A DNA stretch of 64,000 nt, from assembly GCA_903871545.1 (NCBI GenBank), contig CAIQHG010000029.1, positions 41,368 to 105,367 of the forward strand, written 5' to 3'. Below are positions 45,480 to 54,279 of the stretch, in pieces. Numbering within the stretch: position 1 is the stretch's first letter; every line of letters starts with the position of its first letter. The position numbers and the translations under genes were made by a program. The notes under the pieces are model-generated. The model did no database searches. It was given only the letters and a program-made list of their open reading frames with translations, and was not told the DNA's origin. The stretch comes from an uncultured Burkholderiales bacterium (lineage in GTDB: Bacteria > Pseudomonadota > Gammaproteobacteria > Burkholderiales > Burkholderiaceae_C).

Positions 45480-46826
45480 TCAGTAAACCGCAATACTGGT
45501 TGGGCTGGACAATCCCGTTGCATCCGGCGTAGAGATGCTTATCGCACCTGAATTGGTTGAGCTTATCGCATACTGAGAAACCGAGCCTTCGTTGTAGTTG
45601 ACATCAAATACGCTATTACCATTGGCGTCCACAACAACGGCGTACGGACCTGCAGAGCCCGTATGGCCAGAGGCCACAGAGGCTGGATTCAGGAGCGTTA
45701 ATGCTCCCGTGGACACGTTAACAGAGTACTGAGACAGGGTGGTTCCAGGACTAGAGGTTCCACCGTAGTTGGTCACGTAAGCGTTGGCTCCATTAGGGGT
45801 AAAAGCAATTGAGTGGGGCACTGAGCCCGTAGAGAAGGGAGAGCTATAGGTCAGCACTCCGTTGGTTATTGAATAAACGTTCGATGTCGTTGTGGCACTA
45901 TTTATAACGTACGCAAACTTACCCCCCGGACTGAGCACTATAGCAGTGGGTGAGTAAAGCCCATTTTGCATCTGATTTATAAGGGCAAGGGCCCCGTTTG
46001 CTTGGATTTGCAGCGTGTACAAAGCAGATGCAATACTAGTCACGTACACAAAGCTACTGTTTGCATCGACTGCAATGCTGTTGATTCCATTGCCCACAAA
46101 AAGCGGAGTACCTATTTGGGTAAGTTGCCCTGATGCGCTGCCCGAGCTTGCAATTGAGTACTGAGTAATTGTTCCCGCGTTGATATTTACACTGTAGAGG
46201 AAAGAACCATTAGGACTTACAGCTAAGTCATATGGCCCTGCCCCCGAAGAGCCGCAGGGCACAGTGGGTACGGACTGTGCAGTGAGTGAACCAGAGCCAA
46301 CAGTGTACTGAGAGATTGTGGAGTCGGTGTAGTTGGCGACGTAGGCATATTGACCACTTGGGTGTATCACGACTCGCCTCGGATTGTTGCCCGTCCCAAC
46401 TGCGGGAGAGGCGCTAAGGACGCTTGCTTGACCTAAGCCCAAAATAGAAACTGTGTTTGCGCCGTAGTTGGTTATGAAGACGTATTGCTGCCTGCAAATG
46501 ACGCTCACATTGACCGCGTTTGTGGTGTTGTTTGTACCGGCGCCGGAGATGACGCTGCAAGTCATGGGAGAGGGCTGAGTCGTAACTGTAATGTTGTAGC
46601 TAGAGCCACTGGGGAGCGCATAAGACTGAACCCCGTTGCCCGTAAAAGTAAGGCTAGAGGCATTATTGTTTTGAATCACAACTTGCGTTGTGTTGTTAAC
46701 GGGTAGACCACTTAGCGTCACATTCAGCGCAAAATTACCTGCCGCAGGCGCAGTGTAGCTCCCCTGCCCGTTGCAAGAGCACAGCATTAAAACGGACAGA
46801 CAGTAGGCAAGAGGTCTAGGCAACAT
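45480..46826 (-). CDS. Beta-propeller lipoprotein (YVTN/lactonase-like repeats)
   Basis: 448 aa. A lipoprotein signal (SVLMLCSC, lipidated Cys18) is followed by an N-terminal beta domain of about 90 residues rich in Asn/Thr, then about seven propeller blades with the pattern NPRRVVIHPSGQYAYVANYT, GPYDLAVSPNGSFLYSVNIN, VPHSIAFTPNGANAYVTNYG. Such proteins sit on the outer membrane or in the periplasm. The propeller resembles 6-phosphogluconolactonase-like and YVTN surface proteins, but active-site residues cannot be assigned. It is convergent with acyl-CoA dehydrogenase and divergent from the secreted Cys-rich proteins. Confidence 0.9.
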   Translation of the reverse strand: MLPRPLAYCLSVLMLCSCNGQGSYTAPAAGNFALNVTLSGLPVNNTTQVVIQNNNASSLTFTGNGVQSYALPSGSSYNITVTTQPSPMTCSVISGAGTNNTTNAVNVSVICRQQYVFITNYGANTVSILGLGQASVLSASPAVGTGNNPRRVVIHPSGQYAYVANYTDSTISQYTVGSGSLTAQSVPTVPCGSSGAGPYDLAVSPNGSFLYSVNINAGTITQYSIASSGSASGQLTQIGTPLFVGNGINSIAVDANSSFVYVTSIASALYTLQIQANGALALINQMQNGLYSPTAIVLSPGGKFAYVINSATTTSNVYSITNGVLTYSSPFSTGSVPHSIAFTPNGANAYVTNYGGTSSPGTTLSQYSVNVSTGALTLLNPASVASGHTGSAGPYAVVVDANGNSVFDVNYNEGSVSQYAISSTNSGAISISTPDATGLSSPTSIAVY

Positions 46827-46962
46827 TTAAAATCTCATTCGTAAATCCGGTTTGGGACTTCTGGCTGACCAATTTAGTTGTGACATCATTTACTACATTT
46901 AATCACAACAACCACACATTCTAGTGCTCCCCAGGTAACACAAGAGAGCGTCTGAATTTGAG

Positions 46963-47002
46963 TAACTCTGCATGACTCTGCATGACTTTTCGTGACTCTT
47001 CT
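46963..47002. repeat. Tandem 10-nt repeat (GACTCTGCAT type), 4 copies
   Basis: AACTCTGCAT, GACTCTGCAT, GACTTTTCGT, GACTCTTCTT in a row, in the divergent gap 46827-47230. The rest of the gap shows no ORF; the promoters of both flanking genes must lie here. Confidence 0.75.
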
Positions 47003-47230
47003 TAAATCTTAGTAAACTTTGCGCAACTTCTTGTGTTAATTTGAAAGCTTTAAATTTCTTTGATTGCGATTAAGCCCTCAGCATTTCCCAATAAGGCTCA
47101 TATCTAGGATTCGTACTCAAACTGAGATACTTGAGCCGAAAGCATACATAAGGCACCCAGAGCAACAAAAATAGGTGCTACAAGGTGCTAAAGTACAGGC
47201 TATGTGAGTACATTTGGTGAATTACCTAAT

Positions 47231-47941
47231 ATGTTTTATAAATTCTTGCTGAGCCTGAGTGTTTTTCTTGCCTTGTCAGGACTTGGACGGTGCGAGGAAA
47301 AGCCCGAACAACCAAAGTTCAAACCAATTCCAAGCAAATCCGAACTGCACAGCGGTGGGGCGAACACCACTTCTGCCTCCAACTCAGTTCGCCCAATGGA
47401 CGGGGCTCAAGCGCCGCAAAGTTTTTTGGACAATGTCCTTGACTCTTCAGGGCAACCCAAGAAATCCCTAAAAGCTCACCCCCCGACTTCAGGGCGAGAG
47501 CCAATGCTCCTTTTGGGCCCAAAAAACAAACCGATGATCGACGTCGTGGTTCACACCTACAAACTGGACTACTTTGATTGCCAAGGGGTTGTGGCGCCTT
47601 GGTTCAGGGAGGTTTTGGTTGCAGAACTTAACTATTTTTCTGAATTATCTAAAATACCAATGGTCGACGGGGTGCTATGTTTGGTCAGCGTAGCCAACGA
47701 AAACCACCTTACACCCGGCAGAATTAGTATTAACTTTTTTTCCTCCAACAAAGATATGAGCACCTGCACAACGGGTAAGTTTTGCACAACTTATAGAAGC
47801 GTCAGCATGATTTTGAAAGGCAACAAAGTCTATAGGCAGTATTTTCTGTCTGATATCGGTAAAAGCGTAATCAGCCAAAACTGTGTGACTGACAAGGGAA
47901 AGTGGTACAAAAATACAACTTGTTACGCTGTGGAGGAGTAA
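47231..47941 (+). CDS. Secreted six-cysteine protein A (paralogue of the next gene), unknown family
   Basis: 236 aa from the ATG at 47231; a GTG at 47204 with CAGG upstream is the alternative. A signal peptide (FLLSLSVFLALSGLG) is followed by a polar Pro/Ser/Lys linker to about residue 90, then a domain of about 140 residues. Its pattern is shared with the next gene: C-x-G-x-V-x3-W-[FY]-R-E-V-L, G-x2-C, M-x-T-C-x2-G-x2-C, Y-R-x-[FY]-x-L-S-D, and two C-terminal Cys. Six conserved Cys suggest three disulphides in the periplasm or outside. I recognise no family; only the fold pattern and export are supported. Confidence 0.85.
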   Translation: MFYKFLLSLSVFLALSGLGRCEEKPEQPKFKPIPSKSELHSGGANTTSASNSVRPMDGAQAPQSFLDNVLDSSGQPKKSLKAHPPTSGREPMLLLGPKNKPMIDVVVHTYKLDYFDCQGVVAPWFREVLVAELNYFSELSKIPMVDGVLCLVSVANENHLTPGRISINFFSSNKDMSTCTTGKFCTTYRSVSMILKGNKVYRQYFLSDIGKSVISQNCVTDKGKWYKNTTCYAVEE

Positions 47942-48043
47942 AGCTCCTCAAATAGCAGCTTAAATAAAGATTTATGATTAACTAAACTTAAGCTATTGGC
48001 GTCCAAGCCGATTAAAAGAGCAGAGCCTTTTTTAACCAAATTT

Positions 48044-48874
48044 ATGAAACTCTCTCAAAAATCAATTCTCCTTCTCATTTGCGCTTGCCTGGGGTTTCTC
48101 AGCGTGAGTGCGCCCTCTTACGCCCATGAGGATAAAAAAGAGGAAAAGAAAAAGGAGGAAGGCAAGAAAGAAGAAGGTAAAAAAGAAGAGCACAAGAAAG
48201 AGGAAGGTAAAAAGGAGGAACATAAGAAAGAAGAACATAAAAAGGAAGAGCACAAGAAAGAAGAAGGCAAAAAAGAGGAGCACAAGAAAGAGGAGGGTAA
48301 AAAGGAGGAACATAAGAAAGAAGAACATAAAAAGGAAGAGCACGGAGAGCACAAGAAGGAGGGCAAAGAAGGCAAGGAAAGCAAAAAAGCTGCCCCTCAA
48401 CGCACCTATGAGGGAATAGAGCCCCTCTTTTACTTGGACGCCAAACGCAAACCCTATATTGAGCCCTTCAGCGAGCACGGTGAAGACAAATACTATCTTT
48501 GCCGAGGTACGGTGGGTGAGTGGTACAGGGAGGTACTCACCAAAGACATGAATATATTGGCTGCCAAAAGTGGTGTAGCACCCGTTACGGGTAGGATTTG
48601 CGCGATGCGTCTCGTGCCAACTGAGAAGCCACCCAATTTGCCCATTGTTACTATAGAGTTCTACCTTAACACCGATGTGATGAGAACATGTTTACTTGGG
48701 GATCACTGCCCACAGCCCCGCTTTGTCATTTTCTCAGTGAAAGACAGAACCTTGTATAGAACTTTCATACTGAGTGACCATTCAAAACATATCTACAAAG
48801 AATACTGCCTGAATAATAAGAGCGAGGTACTTGCAGACACCTCATGTTGGAAGCATTTCGAGGAGGAGGAGTAA
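48044..48874 (+). CDS. Secreted six-cysteine protein B with Lys/Glu/His repeat, unknown family
   Basis: 276 aa from the ATG at 48044; a TTG at 47996 is in frame but would lengthen the leader. The signal peptide ends at PSYA. Residues about 31-105 are a highly charged repeat of five-residue units KKEEH and KKEEG (15 units or so), which could form a long charged helix and, through its His residues, bind metal. From about residue 120 comes the same domain as in the preceding gene: YLCRGTVGEWYREVL, GRICAMRLV, MRTCLLGDHCP, LYRTFILSDHS, then two Cys near the end. The two genes are 102 nt apart, same strand, and clearly a tandem duplication that diverged in the linker. Confidence 0.86.
   Translation: MKLSQKSILLLICACLGFLSVSAPSYAHEDKKEEKKKEEGKKEEGKKEEHKKEEGKKEEHKKEEHKKEEHKKEEGKKEEHKKEEGKKEEHKKEEHKKEEHGEHKKEGKEGKESKKAAPQRTYEGIEPLFYLDAKRKPYIEPFSEHGEDKYYLCRGTVGEWYREVLTKDMNILAAKSGVAPVTGRICAMRLVPTEKPPNLPIVTIEFYLNTDVMRTCLLGDHCPQPRFVIFSVKDRTLYRTFILSDHSKHIYKEYCLNNKSEVLADTSCWKHFEEEE
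48136..48354. repeat. 15-nt coding repeat (KKEEH/KKEEG units)
   Basis: About 14-15 imperfect 15-nt units, AAGAAAGAAGAACAT-like, varying mainly at the last codon (CAT/CAC for His, GGT/GGC for Gly). Other frames and the complement are also open through the repeat; those ORFs are shadows. Confidence 0.92.
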
Positions 48875-49327
48875 CGCTTGTGCACCCTGGGGCAAAGATG
48901 GATATATCTTCATCCTAGTCCATCTTATCTTCTAATGAAGCGGGCAAAGCTTAACCGTACTCTTACGATTTAAAGGGGGCAACGCATCCCCAGTGCCTAA
49001 GCGTTACCTAGCGGTTGATTAACTGTTGCTTAACTGTTGCTTAACGGTTGTCTATGATAGAAGGTCTCTGCGCATTTACGCCCCCTTTTAAGACATCCTT
49101 GATAAAAAAATTTAAAATTTTTTAAAGCCTTCCTCACAATTATGCTGAGCGGTCCCTATCTATTTCATATTTACCGGGTAAACCAGGATTTATACAACCG
49201 TTGTTTCTTGATGAAATATGGGCACTTTGAGTGACTCTAAATGGAGGCACCTTTCTAGCTTGGTAGAAGATAAATAAGACCCCTCATTACAACCCTATCT
49301 TGCGGCTAATTTACTCATAATTTCTAT
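48875..49327. other. Intergenic region with an 11-nt tandem repeat
   Basis: About 450 bases before the ABC operon. At 49014-49050 there are three copies of GTTGCTTAACT (first and last diverged) plus a partial copy. An ATTTCAT/ATGAAAT inverted pair brackets about 49168-49230, which may be chance. No ORF is supported. The promoter of the ABC operon should lie here. Confidence 0.6.
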
Positions 49328-50398
49328 ATGGCTTCAGTCTCTATATCAAACGTTTTTAAGAATTTCGGCAAAAGCCCTATCATCAAAGGAGTATCGATTG
49401 ATATCGAAGATGCAGAATTTGTTGTCCTAGTTGGTCCCTCAGGATGCGGTAAATCAACACTCCTGAGAATGATTGCCGGTTTAGAGGAGATCGGCGCAGG
49501 TGAGATACGCATTGGTGAGCGCGTGGTCAACAATATGCCGCCCAAAGAGCGGGACATAGCCATGGTGTTTCAAAACTACGCTTTGTACCCTCACATGACC
49601 GTTAAAGATAACATGGCGTTTTCTTTAATGCTTGCAAAAGAGAGCGCGCAAAGCATTGAAGAGCGAATCTCTAAGGCCTCTAAAATACTAGCCCTTGACT
49701 CTTTGTTAGACCGCTTTCCCAGGCAACTCTCTGGGGGGCAACGTCAGCGCGTCGCAATGGGGAGAGCCATCGTGCGTGATCCTCAAGTCTTTTTATTCGA
49801 TGAACCGCTCTCAAACCTGGACGCCAATTTGCGCGTACTGATGCGCACCGAGATTAAAGAGTTGCACCAAAGACTTCAAACCACATCCATATACGTCACC
49901 CACGACCAAATAGAGGCAATGACGATGGCCGACAAAATTGTAGTGATGAGAGACGGACGAGTTGAGCAAACTGGTACTCCCCTGCAACTTTACGATTTGC
50001 CGGACAACCAATTTGTGGCCGGCTTTATTGGCTCACCCTCGATGAACTTTTTGCCCGGTATCATAAAGGGGGGGCAAGTCATCTTAAATTCTGGCGACTC
50101 CCTTCCCATCCCCACCAGCGCAGCAGCGGATGAGGGCCGCGCAGTCAACTACGGGGTTAGACCCGAGCATTTAAGCGTGTGCCAAACAGGCGAAGGCATA
50201 ACCAACCAAGTCATCGTTGTAGAACCCACAGGTGCTGAGACCCAAGTATTCTCTAAAGTTGCGGGACAACAAATCACAAGTGTCTTTAGAGAGAGACACA
50301 CCTTTAGGCCTGGTGAGACCCTTCACCTGATGCCCGATAAGGCGCGAGCCCACCTCTTTGACCAAGCAAGCGGTCAAAGAATCAAAGCAAGCCCCTAA
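49328..50398 (+). CDS. CUT1-type ABC transporter ATP-binding protein (UgpC/MalK-like)
   Basis: 356 aa. Walker A VGPSGCGKSTLLRMIAG, Q-loop MVFQNYALYPHMTV, signature LSGGQRQRVAMGRAIVRDP, Walker B VFLFDEPLSNLD, switch His in VTHDQIEAM. A C-terminal TOBE/regulatory domain follows (FIGSPSMNFLPG, YGVRPEHLSVCQ). It energises the sugar importer encoded by the next three genes. A near-complete importer set is present, with order ATPase, binding protein, permease, permease. Confidence 0.94.
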   Translation: MASVSISNVFKNFGKSPIIKGVSIDIEDAEFVVLVGPSGCGKSTLLRMIAGLEEIGAGEIRIGERVVNNMPPKERDIAMVFQNYALYPHMTVKDNMAFSLMLAKESAQSIEERISKASKILALDSLLDRFPRQLSGGQRQRVAMGRAIVRDPQVFLFDEPLSNLDANLRVLMRTEIKELHQRLQTTSIYVTHDQIEAMTMADKIVVMRDGRVEQTGTPLQLYDLPDNQFVAGFIGSPSMNFLPGIIKGGQVILNSGDSLPIPTSAAADEGRAVNYGVRPEHLSVCQTGEGITNQVIVVEPTGAETQVFSKVAGQQITSVFRERHTFRPGETLHLMPDKARAHLFDQASGQRIKASP

Positions 50399-50452
50399 CT
50401 TACATTTTCTAAGTCTTTAGATTTTTTCGCGTTTCACCTAAGGAGAACTTTT

Positions 50453-51832
50453 ATGTCAGATAACCCAATTAACAAGAACCAAGAAAGCCCGCTCAGCGCA
50501 GCTACGCAAGACACGCCCAACGAGGGTCGAAGAACCCTAATTCGTGCCTCCTCCGCGGTCGCCGCGGCCGGCTTGGCCTCACCTTTTTTCTGGGTCAAAG
50601 ACGCCAGCGCGCAGTGGAACAACCCGGTTGAGAAGGGAGCAAAACTGCGGGTACTGAGGTGGAAACGTTTTGTTCAAGGAGACATGGACGCTTACCAAAA
50701 TAACATTGATAAGTTCACAGAAAAAACCGGGATCGAAGTGCGCGTAGACACCGAGGGCTGGGAGGACGTTCGCCCCAAAGCGGCTGTTGCCGCAAACACG
50801 GGCGCTGGACCTGACATTATTTTAGGTACCAACGATGATGCAAACCTATACCCCGATAAGTTATTAGACGTAACAGATCTGTGTGAGTATTTAGGCAAAA
50901 AATACGGTGGTTGGTACAACTCTTGTGAGGCCTACCTCAAACCAGACGGGAAACACTGGATTGGTGTGCCTTTGGGTGCGACTGGCTCCATCATGGTTTA
51001 CCGTGAAAGTCACCTCAAAGCGGCAGGATTCAATGCCTTTCCAAAGGACACGGACGGCTTTTTGAAGATGTTCAAAGCGTTAAAAGAAAAAGGCACCCCG
51101 GGTGGCCTCGCACTTGGAAATGCAACTGGAGACAGTGGCTGGACCCATTGGCTCATTTGGGCGTTTGGGGGATCCATCGTCGACAAAGACAACCGAGTCA
51201 TCATTGACAGTCCTGAGACACTGAAGGCGCTTGAGTACGCCAAAGAGCTATACGCCACATTTGTACCAGGCACTTTGTCTTGGCTTGACCCCAATAACAA
51301 CAAAGCTTTCTTGGACGGACAAATCAGCGCCACCAACAACGGTATCTCCATTTACTACGCTGCCAAAAACTCAACCGACCCTAAAGTCAAAGAGTTGGCA
51401 GCCGACATCAACCACCATGTGATGCCAATAGGTCCGGTGGGTGTTCCAACCGAATACCACCTGTTCTTTAATCAAATGATCATGAAATACACCAAGTACC
51501 CCAATGCTGCCAAAGAGTTCTTAAGGTTTACGATGGAGAAAGAGCAGTTTGATCCCTGGTTACTTGGCGCGGGAGGCTATATCTCTCAACCTTTAAAGGA
51601 CTATGAAAGCAACCCTGTGTGGACGAACGATCCCAAACATATGCCCTACCGTGACTCTGTCAAACACCTGCGTCCTGCAGGATATGCGGGCAAATTGGGA
51701 TACGCCTCGGCTGGAGCTTTGGCGGACTTTATCGTGCCAAACATGGTAGCGGAGGCTGCATCTGGAGCAAAGTCACCCAAAGAGGCCGCAGAGCGCGCTC
51801 AAAAGCGAGCTGAGCGTTATTACAAAGTCTAA
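50453..51832 (+). CDS. ABC transporter extracellular solute-binding protein (family 1, Tat signal)
   Basis: 459 aa periplasmic receptor. AAGGAG 8 bases before the ATG. The leader carries a twin-arginine motif (EGRRTLIRASS) before an Ala-rich h-region and DASA cleavage site, so Tat export is likely. The mature protein follows the family 1 pattern: VLRWKRFVQGDMDAYQNNID, DIILGTNDDANLYPDKLLDV, GVPLGATGSIMVYRESHL and FNQMIMKYTKYPNAAKEFLR. The sugar is not identifiable. A strong hairpin follows at 51892-51922. Confidence 0.93.
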   Translation: MSDNPINKNQESPLSAATQDTPNEGRRTLIRASSAVAAAGLASPFFWVKDASAQWNNPVEKGAKLRVLRWKRFVQGDMDAYQNNIDKFTEKTGIEVRVDTEGWEDVRPKAAVAANTGAGPDIILGTNDDANLYPDKLLDVTDLCEYLGKKYGGWYNSCEAYLKPDGKHWIGVPLGATGSIMVYRESHLKAAGFNAFPKDTDGFLKMFKALKEKGTPGGLALGNATGDSGWTHWLIWAFGGSIVDKDNRVIIDSPETLKALEYAKELYATFVPGTLSWLDPNNNKAFLDGQISATNNGISIYYAAKNSTDPKVKELAADINHHVMPIGPVGVPTEYHLFFNQMIMKYTKYPNAAKEFLRFTMEKEQFDPWLLGAGGYISQPLKDYESNPVWTNDPKHMPYRDSVKHLRPAGYAGKLGYASAGALADFIVPNMVAEAASGAKSPKEAAERAQKRAERYYKV

Positions 51833-51891
51833 GTACCCACTTCGCGCGTGGTCTGTTTATTTGATGACAGGTGAGCAGATCGTTCGCTTTG

Positions 51892-51922
51892 GGCACCTTT
51901 TTCTTCAACTGAAAAAGGTGCC
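51892..51922 (+). promoter_or_regulatory. Perfect 12-bp intercistronic hairpin between binding protein and permease genes
   Basis: GGCACCTTTTTC and GAAAAAGGTGCC flank a 7-nt loop. No T run follows, so partial termination or mRNA protection is more likely than a full terminator. This is a common way to give more binding protein than permease. Confidence 0.75.
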
Positions 51923-52034
51923 GGGGAAGTAGAGTAGAGATTAAGTAGCGATTGAGCAGCGATCAACGATCAGCTAGCAGCGAACGTCAATAAAACTTAA
52001 ATGATCAAAATAGTTGAGAATTAATTAAGATTTC

Positions 52035-52934
52035 ATGTTCAAAAATTTACAAAATAACCGCAACGCCCTCGGACTGATGTTCATGGTGCCTGCGGCGGCC
52101 ATTTTGATCGTCTTTTTGACCTATCCACTCGGTCTTGGCGTTTGGCTTGGATTTACAGACACCAAAATTGGCAGGGGCGGGCAATGGATAGGGCTTGAGA
52201 ATTATGTTTTCCTCTGGGACGACTCGGTGACTCGGTTGGCTTTATTTAATACCCTCTTTTATACCTTCGTGACCAGTGTCGTTAAATTCTTACTTGGCCT
52301 GTGGTTGGCTATTTTGTTGAATGAAAAAATCCCCTATAAAACCTTTTTCCGCTCTATCATTCTTTTGCCCTACATCGTTCCGACCGCGCTCTCGGCCCTC
52401 GCGTTTTGGTGGTTGTATGACGCCCAGTTCTCCATTATTAGTTGGGCTTTGGTGAAAATGGGCTTGATTGATCATTACATAGACTTTCTTGGGGACCCAT
52501 GGAACGCACGCTTCTCGACCATTGCAGCCAACATTTGGCGCGGCATTCCGTTTGTAGCCATTACGCTGCTTGCGGGCCTTCAGACCATCTCCCCCTCTCT
52601 TTACGAGGCATGTGCAATTGACGGGGCCAGTGGGTTTCAAAAATTTAGGTACATCACGCTGCCACTCCTCACGCCCATCATTGCGGTGGTGATGACGTTC
52701 TCGGTTTTGTTTACCTTCACCGATTTCCAGCTCATCTATGTCTTAACAAGGGGGGGACCCCTCAACAATACGCATTTGATGGCCACCCTCTCCTTTCAAA
52801 GAGCTATTTCGGGCGGCGCGCTTGGCGAGGGGGCAGCGATTGCGATTGCGATGGTGCCGTTTTTACTGGCCGCGATCTTATTTAGCTTCTTTGGTTTACA
52901 AAGACGTACCTGGCAACAAGGTGGCAAGGATTGA
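52035..52934 (+). CDS. CUT1-type sugar ABC transporter permease 1 (MalF-like)
   Basis: 299 aa inner-membrane protein with six predicted helices, starting LGLMFMVPAAAILIVFLTYP. The cytoplasmic EAA loop reads LYEACAIDGASGFQKFRYIT, followed by LPLLTPIIAVVMTFSVLFTF. Weak ribosome site. Pairs with the next gene. Confidence 0.94.
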   Translation: MFKNLQNNRNALGLMFMVPAAAILIVFLTYPLGLGVWLGFTDTKIGRGGQWIGLENYVFLWDDSVTRLALFNTLFYTFVTSVVKFLLGLWLAILLNEKIPYKTFFRSIILLPYIVPTALSALAFWWLYDAQFSIISWALVKMGLIDHYIDFLGDPWNARFSTIAANIWRGIPFVAITLLAGLQTISPSLYEACAIDGASGFQKFRYITLPLLTPIIAVVMTFSVLFTFTDFQLIYVLTRGGPLNNTHLMATLSFQRAISGGALGEGAAIAIAMVPFLLAAILFSFFGLQRRTWQQGGKD

Positions 52935-53006
52935 TGCCGTATATCTTAAAAATCCGTAGCAAAATTAACCACGCAGCTGTCTCCAGTATCTAAGTCCTAA
53001 AAAATT

Positions 53007-53921
53007 ATGTCCGACACCCAAACCGAAACAAAAACTGCACAGCTAAAAGACACCTCTGCGGATGACGCAAGCGGCAGTATGGACTATTTGGATTCATTTC
53101 AAAAACGTTTTATCACCACACTTTTACCGCTCGGCATTTTCGTATTTGTTCTTCTTTTCCCGTTTTTTTGGATGACCATTACGTCGATCAAACCGGACGC
53201 TGAGTTACTCTCTCATGACGGCAACCCGTTTTGGGTGGTCCACCCCACTCTTACCCATTTTGAGAAACTGCTCTTTCACACAGCTTACCCCGAGTGGCTT
53301 TGGAACACGGTTGTGATCTCGGTTGTCTCCACATTTGTCTCGTTGTTGTGCTCAGTATTTGCAGCCTACGCCATAGAGAGGCTTCGTTTTAAAGGATCCA
53401 AAGAAGTTGGTTTAGCCATCTTTTTAGCCTACCTTGTGCCACCCTCCATTTTATTTATCCCTTTGTCCACCATCGTTTTTCAGCTCGGACTCTTTGATAC
53501 CAAATGGGCTTTGATACTGACTTACCCCACCTTTTTAATTCCCTTTTGCACATGGCTTTTGATGGGTTACTTTAGATCGATTCCCTATGAGTTAGAGGAA
53601 TGCGCGCTTATGGACGGGGCGACAAGGCTTGAGATTTTGATCAAAATTATCTTACCCCTATCTGTGCCCGGACTGATATCGGCTGGAATTTTTGCGTTCA
53701 CTTTGTCGTGGAATGAGTTTATATATGCCTTGACTTTCATCTCCTCCTCCGAGGTGAAAACAGTGCCCGTTGGCGTGGTCACGGAGCTAGTGGACGGGGA
53801 TGTTTACCACTGGGGTTCGCTCATGGCAGGCGCCCTATTTGGGTCTTTGCCAGTTGCAGTTCTTTACTCCTTTTTTGTCGAGCAATACGTCTCAGGGATG
53901 ACGGGCGCAGTCAAAGAGTAA
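53007..53921 (+). CDS. CUT1-type sugar ABC transporter permease 2 (MalG-like)
   Basis: 304 aa. After a hydrophilic N-terminus of about 35 residues, six helices begin (LPLGIFVFVLLFPFFWMTIT). The EAA loop reads PYELEECALMDGATRLEILI, then KIILPLSVPGLISAGIFAFT. The last gene of the importer. No sugar-utilisation enzyme follows. Confidence 0.94.
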   Translation: MSDTQTETKTAQLKDTSADDASGSMDYLDSFQKRFITTLLPLGIFVFVLLFPFFWMTITSIKPDAELLSHDGNPFWVVHPTLTHFEKLLFHTAYPEWLWNTVVISVVSTFVSLLCSVFAAYAIERLRFKGSKEVGLAIFLAYLVPPSILFIPLSTIVFQLGLFDTKWALILTYPTFLIPFCTWLLMGYFRSIPYELEECALMDGATRLEILIKIILPLSVPGLISAGIFAFTLSWNEFIYALTFISSSEVKTVPVGVVTELVDGDVYHWGSLMAGALFGSLPVAVLYSFFVEQYVSGMTGAVKE

Positions 53922-54279
53922 ATACAAGTTGGTCAAGAACGAATGCATAAGGTCTATATTCTTGCAACACCGCCGTCCCTCAAAACCCAAAAGTCGGTAA
54001 CATGATCTTGGTTGCTTATTAATTTCTTTGCAATTTTAAGGGTAAGCGCCTGAGCAACACAGGTTCGATACTAAAATTTTCATTTTTAGCGATATTTCAC
54101 TTTTATTTCAACGCCTGAAGCACTTTAAGAGCGCGAAGAAATCTGGGATTTCATTTCAAACCAAAATACGGTTGTCACCACAAAATGCTCTAATTGTGCC
54201 AAAACCGCTAAAGGCATTAGCTTTACGGGTCACCCAGTCAATAGATCACTTGAAACAAAAATACAAATAGGCTTTTCTG
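53922..54279. other. Intergenic region, no gene seen
   Basis: About 360 bases between the permease and the MetX-like gene. A short GAAATC/GATTTC hairpin lies at 54138-54152. I see no ORF, RNA gene or clear terminator. Confidence 0.5.

Noticed and set aside
48062..48478. 138- and 88-codon minus-strand ORFs and a 103-codon plus-strand ORF over the KKEE repeat
   Set aside because: A 15-nt repeat is open in several frames by construction; the products are monotonous Phe/Leu or Ser/Leu or Lys/Arg strings.
48875..49327. Riboswitch or structured RNA before the sugar ABC operon
   Set aside because: No conserved core pairing pattern that I know could be matched; only a tandem repeat and weak inverted repeats are visible.
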